Of a DNA stretch of 64,000 nt, positions 10,062 to 19,228 are shown one piece after another. This stretch comes from a bacterium. Lineage in GTDB: Bacteria; Cyanobacteriota; Vampirovibrionia; Obscuribacterales; Obscuribacteraceae. Positions within the stretch are counted from its first letter, which is position 1; every line of letters begins with the position of its first letter. The notes under the pieces were generated by a model. That model ran no database searches and had not been told where the DNA came from. It was given only the letters and a program-made list of their open reading frames with translations. The DNA lies in NCBI GenBank assembly GCA_018062085.1, contig JAGOSY010000004.1, positions 62,001-126,000 on the forward strand, written 5' to 3'. The translations under genes were made by a program, and so were the position numbers.

Positions 10062-10103
10062 GCGGCAATAGGGTGCCATCTCTAGCATCATTCAGGTGTA
10101 TCT

Positions 10104-13100
10104 TTGCGAATCAAAGAAATCGAACTTGATAACTTCAAGTCATTCGGGAAGCAAACGTTAGTCCCTCTTTTAGATGGCTTCACGACCATCTCCGGGCCAA
10201 ACGGTTCAGGCAAGTCAAACATCATTGACAGCCTGCTATTTGCCTTGGGCCTATCTTCCACAAGAACTATGAGGGCTGAAAGACTGCCCGATCTGCTCAA
10301 TAACTTGAGCGGCAAAACCGAAGCCAAAGTGCGCGTGCGCTTCTGCCACGACGACGGTGCTGAGCTTGAAGTTACCCGTAGAATTCGCGTCAAAGATACC
10401 GGCTATACATCTACTTATATATTGAATGGTCGCGTTGCCACTCTAACTGAAGTGCATGAAGAGCTGACTAAATACAACGTCAGCCCCACTGGTTACAACG
10501 TCATCATGCAAGGTGACGTCACCGGCATCGTCACCATGAGCGCCTCCGAGCGTCGTAAAATCATCGACGAATTGGCCGGCGTAGCTGAATTCGACCGTCG
10601 TATTGACCAGGCTCAAAACGAGCTTGAGTCTGTAGGCGAAAAAATTGAACAACAAAAAATCATTCTCACTGAGATTCTCTCTCGACTCGAAACCCTAAAA
10701 ACTGACCGAGATCAGGCTCTAAAGTATCTTGAGCTGAAGAATCAGAAAGAAGTAGTCGAGCGCGATCTCGTCTTTGTACGTTCTGCCGATCTAGAGAACC
10801 GCTGCGCCATTGAGCTTAGAGAAATTGAAAAGCTCAACAAAAAAGAAGAAGAATTGATCGAACGGCTTCACCAAACCGAAGTCAATTTGCTTGGCCTGCG
10901 TACCGAAATGGGTCGCATCGATCAAGAAATTCGTGAAAAAGGCGGCAATGAGCAGCTCTTATTGCGTCAAGAACTTGAGACTAAACGAGGCGAACTGACT
11001 CGCGAAGAGAACAAGCTCTCTAATTTGAACGGCGTCATTGGTGAAAAATCCAAGCAGTCGAAACAAATTGGCGGCCAAATTAAGGCCATCGACAAGCACC
11101 TTTCTGATATTTCAAAACAGAAGAAGCAGCATCAGGCTGACCAACAGGCTGTGCGCGTAGGCTTGATGGAGCGGCAAGGCGCCTTTAGCGCCGTCATGGC
11201 CGAAATTGAAGTCTTACGCCAAGAGAAAGATAAATCGTCTGACAAAATCTCGAACTTGCATGGTGATTTGCAAAAGCTCAGAGACGATCGTCACACTCTT
11301 GAAGTAAAGAAAACAGAACTGCGCACAAGACGTGAATCGCTTGAGCGTGAGCTTGATGCCATGCGCACCAAGGCCACTGAGCAAATTACAAAATCTGCTC
11401 AGACCAAGGGCTTACTGAGCAAACAAGAGAAAGATTTCGTCGATCACCAAGCTCTAGTAGCCGGTATTGAGCGCTCACTACAGCAGTACGAAGGCGAGCT
11501 AGCTGGCACACGAGAAGAAATTGAATCAAAGCGCCATGCCCAAGATACGGTCAATCGCCGCTTAATCGAGCTTGAGACCACCCGTGAAGTCGCTGGTGAA
11601 TCTGGCTATGGCCGTGCCGTTGAAGCAATTTTGTCGGCCAATATTCCCGGTGTACACGGCACCATCGGCCAACTGGGCACAGTGGATGATCAATACACCA
11701 CTGCTTTAGAGACAGCTATTGGCCCAAGATTAGGCCATATTGTTGTCGACGACGACCAAGTGGCTCAAGATTGCATTCAATATTTGAAAGCCAATCAAGC
11801 TGGTCGCGCCACTTTCGTACCGCTCAATAAGATTCAAACTCAGCCTCCGGGTTTACTGCCTAATCGTCCAGGCATCATCGATTTTGCTTACAATCTCATT
11901 GATTTCAATCCTAAATTTGTCAAAGCCTTCCAATACGCTTGTGGTCAGACAATTATTGTCGACACCATGGAGAACGCCAGAAAGCTGCTAAACCAAGCAC
12001 GTATGGTCACTCTCGGCGGCGAGCTATTCGACAAATCAGGTAGTATCTCTGGCGGTAACGACAACAAAGGCAAACTACACTTCGGCAATCGCGGCGAAAC
12101 AGATTTAGCTGTTCTTAAGCAAACCGCCAAGAGTTTGGCTGACCAAGTGCGCTGGCTTAAAGATTCACTAAAAGAGTTAGAGACAGCACTGAATGACGAG
12201 CGGGGCAAGCTCAATAGTGCTCGCCAAGTCTTAGCTCAGAAGTCTGCCGAACTTGACAACAATCGTAAATCTGTCAAAAACATGGAAGACGATGTCGAGA
12301 GCATCAAACCGCAATTGCGTAGCAAAGGCGATGAGATGGATGCCATCGATCAAGAAGCCGTGCAAGTCGAAGCCCAGATTAAGCTGCTTACAGCTGAAAT
12401 AACCAAGCTCGAAGATTCGCTCGAAGGCGCACGCGACAAGGGCAAGAAGACTCACTTAGAAAAACTGATCATCGAATCAGAAGAGCTAAGACAAGCGCAA
12501 ATTGCTGTTGAAACTGAATTCAAAGAGCTGCAGCGTTTAATTGACGTCACTGAAACTGAAGAGCGCGTTGAAATCAACAACCGCGAGAATCTCACTCTAC
12601 AGGCCAACGAATTGGGTGCCGAGCTAGATGAACTCGAAGCACAAAGACCGACTCACGAAGCTGTTATCACTGGCATGCGTATTGCCATTGGCGAAATGGA
12701 GAAGAAAGTCTCGGCTATCTCTGACGAGCTGGAATCAATGCGTAAGGCTAAAGAAGACATTCACGAGAAAGTGACTGCTTCTGAAATTGAGCGCACAAAG
12801 ATTGATCAAGAACTAATTCGCGTCAAAGAACATAGAAATGAGCGCAAGATGACTCACTATGAAATTGAGCAGCAATTAGTGGTGGTCAAAGAACAAATTG
12901 CTTTGATTTTGGCAGAAAACCCCAACTATGAGCCGCCTAATGCCGGCACAGTAGAGCAGCTTAAGCAGCAAGTAGAAAGACTTGAGCGCCGTATGCGCGC
13001 CCTTGAGCCAGTCAATATGAAAGCTCTAGAAGACTACAACCAGACAGAAGAGCGTCAAAGAGAACTGGCCGAAAACCTAGAAACTCTCAGTGACGAACGT

Positions 13101-13634
13101 GAACAGATTGACCACCGCATTTTGGGCTATGGTCAACTGAAAAAAGAAAACTTCATGGAAGCATTCACAGCTATCAATGCTAACTTCCAAGATATCTTTG
13201 CTGAACTTTCTCACGGTACAGGCCGCTTAGAGCTAGAGAATCCAGAGAGCCCATTTGAAGGCGGTTTAATTATTAGAGCGCAACCGCGCGACAAGAAAAT
13301 GCAACGCATTGAAGCCCTATCGGGTGGAGAGAAGTCGCTGACAGCTCTATCGTTTGTGTTTGCCTTCCAGCGTTTCGCCCCAGCTCCTTTCTATGCCTTC
13401 GACGAAGTCGATATGATGCTTGATGGTGCTAATGCCGAGCGCTTGGCGCGTATGGTCAAGACTCAGTCAGCCAGTGCTCAGTTTGTGGTCGTCAGCCTGC
13501 GTCGTCCGATGATTGAAAATGCCGATCATGCTATCGGTGTATCACTAAGAGCCGATGGCTTCTCACGGGTTGTCGGCATCAAAGAAGTGCAGCTGCCTGA
13601 TGAATCACAACTTCCTGTTGCAGCTGGAGCTTAG
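10104..13634 (+). CDS. smc: Chromosome segregation ATPase SMC
   Basis: A 1,176-residue condensin ATPase that loads on and compacts DNA with ScpA/ScpB. It starts at TTG (10104) with AGGTG 6 nt upstream, giving MRIKEIELDNFKSFG, the canonical SMC opening. The Walker A motif GPNGSGKSN lies at residues 31-39. Two long coiled-coil arms flank a hinge at about 510-650 (GVHGTIGQLG ... GGELFDKSGSISGG). Near the C-terminus are the ABC signature LSGGEKSLTA and Walker B FYAFDEVDMMLD with the D-loop. Length and order are normal. The scpA gene begins 3 nt after the stop. Confidence 0.98.
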   Translation: MRIKEIELDNFKSFGKQTLVPLLDGFTTISGPNGSGKSNIIDSLLFALGLSSTRTMRAERLPDLLNNLSGKTEAKVRVRFCHDDGAELEVTRRIRVKDTGYTSTYILNGRVATLTEVHEELTKYNVSPTGYNVIMQGDVTGIVTMSASERRKIIDELAGVAEFDRRIDQAQNELESVGEKIEQQKIILTEILSRLETLKTDRDQALKYLELKNQKEVVERDLVFVRSADLENRCAIELREIEKLNKKEEELIERLHQTEVNLLGLRTEMGRIDQEIREKGGNEQLLLRQELETKRGELTREENKLSNLNGVIGEKSKQSKQIGGQIKAIDKHLSDISKQKKQHQADQQAVRVGLMERQGAFSAVMAEIEVLRQEKDKSSDKISNLHGDLQKLRDDRHTLEVKKTELRTRRESLERELDAMRTKATEQITKSAQTKGLLSKQEKDFVDHQALVAGIERSLQQYEGELAGTREEIESKRHAQDTVNRRLIELETTREVAGESGYGRAVEAILSANIPGVHGTIGQLGTVDDQYTTALETAIGPRLGHIVVDDDQVAQDCIQYLKANQAGRATFVPLNKIQTQPPGLLPNRPGIIDFAYNLIDFNPKFVKAFQYACGQTIIVDTMENARKLLNQARMVTLGGELFDKSGSISGGNDNKGKLHFGNRGETDLAVLKQTAKSLADQVRWLKDSLKELETALNDERGKLNSARQVLAQKSAELDNNRKSVKNMEDDVESIKPQLRSKGDEMDAIDQEAVQVEAQIKLLTAEITKLEDSLEGARDKGKKTHLEKLIIESEELRQAQIAVETEFKELQRLIDVTETEERVEINNRENLTLQANELGAELDELEAQRPTHEAVITGMRIAIGEMEKKVSAISDELESMRKAKEDIHEKVTASEIERTKIDQELIRVKEHRNERKMTHYEIEQQLVVVKEQIALILAENPNYEPPNAGTVEQLKQQVERLERRMRALEPVNMKALEDYNQTEERQRELAENLETLSDEREQIDHRILGYGQLKKENFMEAFTAINANFQDIFAELSHGTGRLELENPESPFEGGLIIRAQPRDKKMQRIEALSGGEKSLTALSFVFAFQRFAPAPFYAFDEVDMMLDGANAERLARMVKTQSASAQFVVVSLRRPMIENADHAIGVSLRADGFSRVVGIKEVQLPDESQLPVAAGA

Positions 13635-13637
13635 TGC

Positions 13638-14849
13638 ATGAGCAGTGACATATTTAACGATGTGACTATTCAGAATTTAGCAGGGGCACTAAAGCCTCCT
13701 ACTAGAGGCCGAAAAAAAGTTACACCCACAAGCGACGTTTCGTCTAACTCTGCTGATTCACCCAAGCTAGGAGCCAAGAAACCTGCTGGCAAAAAAGCAA
13801 GCCCACTCAGTACCCGAACTTTTCCCACTGAGTCTTTTGCCCCACCATCTCCTACTTCTGATTTCGCTCCTTTAACCAGAGCTGAAATTCTTGCTCAAAT
13901 GCCAGCCGAATTAACTGGTGAGCTACTTGCTGATCCAGCTTTAGCACCACTTGCTGCTGGCTTAGGCACAGACCTGATGCAACCAGAATCGACCGATGTC
14001 ATTCGTGCCGGTAACGATTATGCCTTTAAGAGCGAACCAGACTCAGGTATTGAGATTCTGGTGAAGATGGCCGAGAAAGGTGAAATCGATCCAAAGAACG
14101 TCGACATTATCGACGTCTGCGATAAGTTCCTCAAGGCCATTGCAGCTAACCCTAAAGAGAGTTTGCGCCTCAGTGGCAAAGTAATTTTCCATGCGGCAGT
14201 ACTTTTGCGCATGAAAGCAGAAGCACTATTATCTTTAGCTAATAGCAGCCTCAATCCGATTGCTGACGACTTTCTTGATTTTGATGATGAAGGCGGTCCG
14301 ATTCTCTATGACTCAAACAAACAAGAAGTCGGTAGACAGCTTACCTTCAAAGATTTGGAAGGGGCGATTGTTAGACGAGCACAGCGGAAGAAGACCCAGG
14401 TTCGCGAACGCAAAGTAACTCTCGAACAACTGATCGCTGCTCTGCGTGAAGCAGAAAAAGTCGAAAAAACTAGACAGCAGAAGAAGCCAAAAGCGACAAT
14501 CGACTTATCTGATCACCATGAAGTAAATGCTTACGACGATATTCTTGATCTTGCTCACGATGAAGATATTCAAGAATCTATTGAATTGATTGAACAGTGG
14601 ATTATTCAAAACATGCTCAGTGGGCAGGGTATAGAAGTTTTTGAGTTAGTTTTAAAACTATCTGTAAAGCAAGACTGGGTTGAAGTATTTTTAGCCGCAC
14701 TATTTTTGTCAAATGCAGGTAAGATAGATCTAGAGCAAGAGACATTCTACGGACCTTTATTCTTGACTCTACCGGTCGGTCCATCTAGCACTGCCAGTGA
14801 TTCTAGTAATATCATTAGCACTAGCAGTAGTACCATCACAGAGAGCTGA
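13638..14849 (+). CDS. scpA: Kleisin ScpA with long low-complexity N-terminal extension
   Basis: A 403-residue kleisin that bridges the SMC heads. The recognisable ScpA core starts near residue 127, with SGIEILVKMAEKGEIDPKNVDI (residues 136-157), the N-domain that grips the SMC neck. It continues through FHAAVLLRMKAEALLSLA to a winged-helix-like C-terminus (AALFLSNAGKIDLEQETFYGPLFL, positions about 350-380). The first ~120 residues are rich in Pro, Ser, Thr, Ala and Lys, look disordered, and are not part of the usual ~250-residue ScpA. It is coupled to smc (3-nt gap) and scpB (7-nt gap). Confidence 0.93.
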   Translation: MSSDIFNDVTIQNLAGALKPPTRGRKKVTPTSDVSSNSADSPKLGAKKPAGKKASPLSTRTFPTESFAPPSPTSDFAPLTRAEILAQMPAELTGELLADPALAPLAAGLGTDLMQPESTDVIRAGNDYAFKSEPDSGIEILVKMAEKGEIDPKNVDIIDVCDKFLKAIAANPKESLRLSGKVIFHAAVLLRMKAEALLSLANSSLNPIADDFLDFDDEGGPILYDSNKQEVGRQLTFKDLEGAIVRRAQRKKTQVRERKVTLEQLIAALREAEKVEKTRQQKKPKATIDLSDHHEVNAYDDILDLAHDEDIQESIELIEQWIIQNMLSGQGIEVFELVLKLSVKQDWVEVFLAALFLSNAGKIDLEQETFYGPLFLTLPVGPSSTASDSSNIISTSSSTITES

Positions 14850-14856
14850 CAGCGCC

Positions 14857-15594
14857 ATGAGTCTAAAAAATCACATTGAAGCACTTCTGTTTTTAACCGA
14901 TAAGCCCATCAAGGCTGCGGTAATTGCTCGCACGCTAAATCAGGACGTGCAAGACATTCGCAAAGCCATGCTTGAGCTAATCAACGACTACGAGACTCGC
15001 AATAGCGCTCTCGAAATTGCTGATGAAGACGGCTATATGCTGCAGGTCAAAGACGAGTTCTCCGGTCTCGTTGATGAATTTGCACCATTTGAATTGCCTA
15101 CTTCGTTAGTGAGAACACTTTCAGCAATTGCTATCAAGCAACCAGTGGCCCAGTCTGAAGTAATTAAGTTACGCGGAGCTGGTGCTTACGATCACATCAA
15201 AGAATTGATTGCACGCGAGTTGATTCATCGTCGTGAAGACGGTCGCTCTCCCTTGCTCACAACCACTAAGAAATTTCAAGAATATTTCAGGCTGTCTAAA
15301 GACGGCCAAACCTGGCGTCATCAACTAGAAACTGCCACCAACAAAGATCGGCCAGAAGAAGAGCAAGTTTCACTACAAAAAGATGTACAGCTTGAGCTAT
15401 TCGATGCTCCAGCATCAAACAATGGACTTGACGCTGATACTGAAGCTCAAATTCAAGCAGTAGTTGATGCTGACAATCATGTTTTTGACACTGATCCAAG
15501 TGCAGATAAAACTAATACTGAACCTGAAGAGAATACAAAAGTAGATTCTCTTTCAGTAATGCCTGTGCAAGAAGTGCCAGCCAGCGGATATTAG
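14857..15594 (+). CDS. scpB: Segregation and condensation protein ScpB
   Basis: A 245-residue protein. The ATG at 14857 (MSLKNHIEALLFLTDKPI) is preferred to the frame's earlier codon at 14797 because the family begins with a helix ending in EALLF-x-x-x-xP and because 14857 leaves a clean 7-nt gap after scpA. Two winged-helix domains (residues about 3-75 and 80-150) are visible; the second contains TLSAIAIKQPVAQSEVIKLRG, the ScpB signature region. The acidic, Asp/Glu/Thr-rich last ~80 residues are an appendage and probably disordered. It dimerises and binds ScpA in the SMC complex. Confidence 0.94.
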   Translation: MSLKNHIEALLFLTDKPIKAAVIARTLNQDVQDIRKAMLELINDYETRNSALEIADEDGYMLQVKDEFSGLVDEFAPFELPTSLVRTLSAIAIKQPVAQSEVIKLRGAGAYDHIKELIARELIHRREDGRSPLLTTTKKFQEYFRLSKDGQTWRHQLETATNKDRPEEEQVSLQKDVQLELFDAPASNNGLDADTEAQIQAVVDADNHVFDTDPSADKTNTEPEENTKVDSLSVMPVQEVPASGY

Positions 15595-15621
15595 TCACCG
15601 ATATTAGTTAGGGCCAAATAA

Positions 15622-16392
15622 TTGCAGCTAGTTCCAGAAGCAGGACAGTTTTCATTTAGCGCTGTCTTAGTCGCTGGTGGTTCTGGTAGCAGATTTGCTA
15701 GTCAATCTAATTCTGGTAAACCTGATACTCCGGCAGAGCCGAAGCAGTTTCAGCCCCTTAATGGATATCGACTATATACATGGTCGCTATCCAGGATATA
15801 TAAGAACAAGAAAATTGCCAACATAGTTGTCACCGTTCCTGCTTACTTCGTAGATGAGATTCGCAGAGAACTAGAAGTAATATTTCCCGATAAGTTTGGC
15901 TCTAAAATATCAGTCATTGCTGGCGGCAGCACCAGGCAAGAATCTGTATATAAAGGATTGAACAAACTATCTGAGCTTGGCAAGCCTGATTTTGTGTTGG
16001 TGCACGATGCCGCTAGGCCATTTATTTCTGCAAAGATAATCGAAGATGCCCTAGAGACAGTCACCGCTAGAGGTGCCTGTACAATTGCCACTCCAGTATC
16101 TGATACCTTAAAAAGAGTGGACCAAGATAAAATTTGCCAGACAATTAACCGAGAGCATTTGTTTGCTGTTCAAACCCCACAGGCGGCACCTTTTGACCTG
16201 CTCTGGCAGTGCCACCAAGAGGCAGCAGCACTCGGCATTGGTGTTACCGACGATGCAGCAATTTTGGAACATTTTGGCCATGAAGTAGTAATTTTTGCTG
16301 GTTCAAATAACAACATTAAGGTTACTGTGGTCGATGACATGCGCGCCTGTGAGCTTCTTGCCTCTCTTTATCTACCTGATACCCCTTTATAA
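15622..16392 (+). CDS. ispD: 2-C-methyl-D-erythritol 4-phosphate cytidylyltransferase
   Basis: A 256-residue enzyme of the non-mevalonate isoprenoid pathway that makes CDP-methylerythritol from MEP and CTP. Seen are the nucleotide-binding VLVAGGSGSRF (residues 15-25) with a nearby PKQF, the GGSTRQESVYKGL segment that contacts CTP, the catalytic-site motif VLVHDAARPFI, and TPVSDTLKRV. An insertion of about 12 residues (SNSGKPDTPAEP) follows the first motif compared with typical IspD. It starts at TTG, 27 nt after scpB, so it is probably the last gene of the smc transcript. The 15-nt repeat overlaps its stop codon. Confidence 0.95.
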   Translation: MQLVPEAGQFSFSAVLVAGGSGSRFASQSNSGKPDTPAEPKQFQPLNGYRLYTWSLSRIYKNKKIANIVVTVPAYFVDEIRRELEVIFPDKFGSKISVIAGGSTRQESVYKGLNKLSELGKPDFVLVHDAARPFISAKIIEDALETVTARGACTIATPVSDTLKRVDQDKICQTINREHLFAVQTPQAAPFDLLWQCHQEAAALGIGVTDDAAILEHFGHEVVIFAGSNNNIKVTVVDDMRACELLASLYLPDTPL

Positions 16393-16406
16393 CCACCAGC
16401 GGTGCA
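16392..16406 (+). repeat. 15-nt repeat ACCACCAGCGGTGCA, copy 2
   Basis: Identical to 9828-9842. It begins on the last base of the ispD stop codon. A further small hairpin CACCA-TTTG-TGGTG follows at 16447-16460. Confidence 0.6.
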
Positions 16407-16537
16407 TATACGTTAAATAGCAAGTGGCTACTTTCTTCCCTGTTGTCACCATTTGTGGTGCCTCTTGCGCATTTTGGAGAAACGACTAAAATTGATAGCA
16501 ATCAGTATTTATTTCCAAGCATAAAAAAGGGAAAGCC

Positions 16538-17098
16538 ATGGTTGACGACTACAGAGACAGCCCACAGGACAAACCTATATTTGCTAACGAGACCAAGTCT
16601 GGCAAAAGAGAAATCGATCTCTTCCCAGCCCTGCAAGATCGTCGCATGATGGCATTGGGTTCCGTTCGCCAGAACGCACCAACCAGATTAGGCACCCAGA
16701 TTTCAATATTCAGCCCAGTATCATTTGAAGAAGCTCTCGAAATTGTTGAGTGCTTGCGCTCGCGCGCTGCCACCACAATTTCGCTAGAAAATATGAAAAA
16801 GCTAGACGCTAGTCGCCTAGTTGATTTCGTCGCTGGTGCCTCGGCTGCACTAGACGGTGATTTCCATAAACTTAGTGAGCAAGTTTATGTATTCTGCCCT
16901 TCAAATATTCGTATCACTCCGCCTGCGAAACCAGTAGTCGAAACACCGTATGTGCCGTATGGAGATACCCTTGCTGGTATGCCTACACCGTCTGAATCTC
17001 TCAATTCAGATCTCGGTCTAGGCGCTCTCGATTTCCTCTATCCAGGCAGAAGTAGTCAAGGTTCGAGCCAAGCAACATCTCCTTGGACAAACTCATAG
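16538..17098 (+). CDS. sepF: Cell division protein SepF
   Basis: A 186-residue protein whose middle (about residues 52-125) is a SepF domain: ISIFSPVSFEEALEIVECLR, then a hydrophobic strand with ISLENMKKLD, then RLVDFVAGASAALDGDFHKL and VYVFCPSNIRI. These match the family's DA-x-x-I-x-x-x-L...L-x-R-x-x-DF-x-x-G-x-x-x-A-x-x-G-x-x-x-x-I-x-x-x-(V/I)F-x-x-x-P pattern. SepF polymerises and tethers FtsZ to the membrane in Gram-positives and Cyanobacteria, which lack FtsA. The C-terminal ~60 residues are Pro/Ser/Gly-rich and disordered-looking. The N-terminus lacks an obvious membrane-binding amphipathic helix, which would be unusual. An intrinsic terminator follows. Confidence 0.88.
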   Translation: MVDDYRDSPQDKPIFANETKSGKREIDLFPALQDRRMMALGSVRQNAPTRLGTQISIFSPVSFEEALEIVECLRSRAATTISLENMKKLDASRLVDFVAGASAALDGDFHKLSEQVYVFCPSNIRITPPAKPVVETPYVPYGDTLAGMPTPSESLNSDLGLGALDFLYPGRSSQGSSQATSPWTNS

Positions 17099-17221
17099 TT
17101 AATCCAGCGGTTGTTGTTAAAGAATTCTAAGGTTCTCGCCCTGCGGCCATTGCCAAGTCGTTCTTCAAGTTTTTTAACAGCTTCCATCAAGTCTCACTGG
17201 TATGATTGAAAGCACGAAGCA

Positions 17222-17240
17222 CAAGCGGGAAACCCGCTTG
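17222..17240 (+). other. Perfect 8-bp hairpin after sepF
   Basis: CAAGCGGG-AAA-CCCGCTTG is a perfect 8-bp stem with a three-base loop. It has no T-run, so it is probably an RNA 3' stability element ahead of the true terminator that starts at 17278. Confidence 0.45.
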
Positions 17241-17277
17241 TTGCCGCCTCCTCCTTACCTAATCCACCACAACATGT

Positions 17278-17313
17278 CTTCCCCTTCGTCCAACGAGGGG
17301 GAAGTTCTGTTTT
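17278..17313 (+). terminator. Intrinsic terminator of sepF
   Basis: An 11-bp stem (CTTCCCCTTCG with CGAGGGGGAAG, one G-U pair) closes a 5-nt loop and is followed by TTCTGTTTT. It lies 180 nt after sepF on the plus strand and separates the smc/sepF region from the next gene. Confidence 0.8.
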
Positions 17314-17355
17314 AAGCACTTTTCATTTAAGCTTAGAGAAAATCTAGAGGGATAA

Positions 17356-18378
17356 ATGGCACTAGCGAAAATTGGTATTAATCTAGGCTCGCTAATGCTG
17401 ATATTGGCGAGCCTAGATCAGAGCAACCCGGTCCAAGCAAAATCTTCCCTGGCCCAGGTCGGCGACCAGGTGACAGTAACCACATCTGATACCACCATTC
17501 CCTTACCTGCCACCATCATTGCAATTGTCAAAAATAAATATATAGTGGAAATGCTGCCTTCATATCAGTTCAAAGGCAACGAAAGGTTCACGATATCGGC
17601 AAGACAAATTAAACTAGTTTTTCCAGCTCAAGCGGCAGTAGAAAGCACTAGCAATATAGATTTTGGCAAGAGCAAAGATATCAAGGCTACAGATTCTATC
17701 GGCAAGAAAAATAGAACAGTCTTGTCAGCATCGGCTGCAGCCGGCAACAAAGCGAAAGTGTTAAATGGCTTGTTCACGCGCTTTGGCCAGAGCTTTGAAG
17801 GCAAAAGGTTGATTTGCCAAGAGGATCAATTCTATTTCTTTCCTGATGGCCGTGTCTATCATGGACTTCCAGCAGAGGGGCCCTCCCATTTGGACTGGTC
17901 GAAAGCCATCCAAGATAGTCCGAATCTTTGCGGCACCTATGGCATCATTGGCGACACCATTATTTTTCAATGGAAAGGCACTGCCGCTCAGACTGTTACC
18001 TGGAAACTCAGACGAAAAGGCAACAATCTAGAACTTAACGGTATGGTGGCAGATAAGGCCCCCGCATTCCCCAGCAATGCCAAAATAGATGGCACTTATG
18101 CTCATCCAGAAATTATTGTCGTTGACGGAAAGCCAGTAGTTACCGCGGTCATATATTCATTCACTACCGATGGCAAAGTAAATCTTGAAAAGAAAGACAC
18201 TAGGCTTGCAGTCAAAAAACGAAGTGGTACCTATCAACTGTCTGGCAACGACATTGAATTCAACTTTGGCGATGGCCGTACCTCTAGCACGATCTTCCCT
18301 CAACATCTAGACAATCGAAGTTTGAAGTCGCCAGATAGACTGTCGATCAATGGCAAACTATTTGAAAAAATGCAGTGA
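17356..18378 (+). CDS. Secreted protein of unknown function (340 aa)
   Basis: A 340-residue protein with an N-terminal signal-type segment (IGINLGSLMLILASLDQSNPVQA, cleavage likely after QAKS or VQA), then mostly beta-strand sequence. The first domain (about 35-95) has a VGDQVTV-TIIAIVKNKYIVEMLPSYQ pattern that resembles a small SH3-like barrel. The larger C-terminal part (about 140-340) has FYFFPDGRVYHGLP, CGTYGIIGDTIIF, and a repeat-like FTTDGKVNLEKKDTRL-GTYQLSGNDIEFNFGDGRTSS, suggesting a lipocalin-like beta barrel. No catalytic motif is seen. AGAGGGAT precedes the ATG. It is convergent with the next gene, with one base between them. Confidence 0.7.
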   Translation: MALAKIGINLGSLMLILASLDQSNPVQAKSSLAQVGDQVTVTTSDTTIPLPATIIAIVKNKYIVEMLPSYQFKGNERFTISARQIKLVFPAQAAVESTSNIDFGKSKDIKATDSIGKKNRTVLSASAAAGNKAKVLNGLFTRFGQSFEGKRLICQEDQFYFFPDGRVYHGLPAEGPSHLDWSKAIQDSPNLCGTYGIIGDTIIFQWKGTAAQTVTWKLRRKGNNLELNGMVADKAPAFPSNAKIDGTYAHPEIIVVDGKPVVTAVIYSFTTDGKVNLEKKDTRLAVKKRSGTYQLSGNDIEFNFGDGRTSSTIFPQHLDNRSLKSPDRLSINGKLFEKMQ

Positions 18379-18379
18379 G

Positions 18380-19093
18380 CTATTTTTGCCGGTGAGCGGC
18401 ACGGTAGGGTAGCATAATTTCCTGATAAGCAGTTTCTGCTGCAGTCTTTCCGCCTACTCCTTCGAGTGGCTGGCGAATATACTCAGATGGTGGCGCGCCA
18501 GGGCCGCCGTAATCACGAATGAGCATCCGCTCAGCTGCGCTGTGCTTGATGAAGTCTTTCATGGTTCCGCCCTGAAGCGTCAGTTCTACGTGCTCTGTAG
18601 TATTTTTATCAACTTTATGTTCACGAGAAATAATCAATGATGGTGACCTGTCGCCTGAATACACACCCATAGAGCGATAGTCGAAATCTATACCCTGCTT
18701 GCCAAGCTCTTTATTGAGCTGATAAAACGTCTCGTCAGCAATTTTCACTCCGGACCTTTTGAAAAATTCGTCAGGTTTGGCGCCATTTTCTGCTCTTGGA
18801 GCCAAGCGATTAAAGAGCTCACCAACTTTAGTCAAATCACCTGTATTGATTGCCTTGGTCATGTCAGCGACATTCTGATCAACTTTGGCGTTCTCTGCCT
18901 TATTAAGCTTCGGCCGAAGCGAGTCTTCATATTGCTCTTTCGGTATACAAGCTACTTTCTTTAAATCCGCATCTTCTTTTGGGAAACCCATTTCATCCAT
19001 AACCCAATCAACAAAGCCGCGGTCTGAATCTCTCACTGCTTCGGCTTTCTTCACGTGCTCGCGTGATTCGCAAACTGGTTTATCGTTACCCAT
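18380..19093 (-). CDS. Unknown hydrophilic protein (237 aa)
   Basis: A 237-residue soluble, charged protein without signal or membrane segments, not recognised. The N-terminal third contains DRGFVDWVMDEMGFPKEDADL, loosely like DKGFLEFAPLFPNKPNADG in the 131-residue protein at 37894-38289. The C-terminal half has alternating strands (FDYRSMGVYSGDRSPSLIIS, VELTLQGG) and ends GVGGKTAAETAYQEIMLPY. A decent GGGAGAC ribosome site precedes the ATG. It is probably monocistronic, because the upstream operon reads toward it only after 19229. Confidence 0.6.
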   Translation of the reverse strand: MGNDKPVCESREHVKKAEAVRDSDRGFVDWVMDEMGFPKEDADLKKVACIPKEQYEDSLRPKLNKAENAKVDQNVADMTKAINTGDLTKVGELFNRLAPRAENGAKPDEFFKRSGVKIADETFYQLNKELGKQGIDFDYRSMGVYSGDRSPSLIISREHKVDKNTTEHVELTLQGGTMKDFIKHSAAERMLIRDYGGPGAPPSEYIRQPLEGVGGKTAAETAYQEIMLPYRAAHRQK

Positions 19094-19228
19094 AATGTCT
19101 CCCTAATCAAAATTGCAGAGGGGCCAAGTAAAAGGTCCAAAGGTCAAGCATGGCTCGCCTCTGATATATACCCAATGGGCGGCCAAGAGAAACCTTATCA
19201 GCCACCAATGCCCACCAGTGCCTAAAAT

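Larger units (their letters stand above)
9630..10103. other. Spacer between divergent MshEN gene and smc
   Basis: 474 nt without a convincing gene. It holds the smc promoter (10033-10061) and a 15-nt element ACCACCAGCGGTGCA at 9828-9842 that recurs right after ispD. It also contains AT-rich sequence near 9640-9790 that presumably includes the divergent promoter of the MshEN gene, although I could not fix a convincing -35/-10 pair there. Confidence 0.6.

Noticed and set aside
16447..16460. CACCA-TTTG-TGGTG hairpin before sepF as a terminator of ispD
   Set aside because: A 5-bp stem without a T-run is too weak to call.
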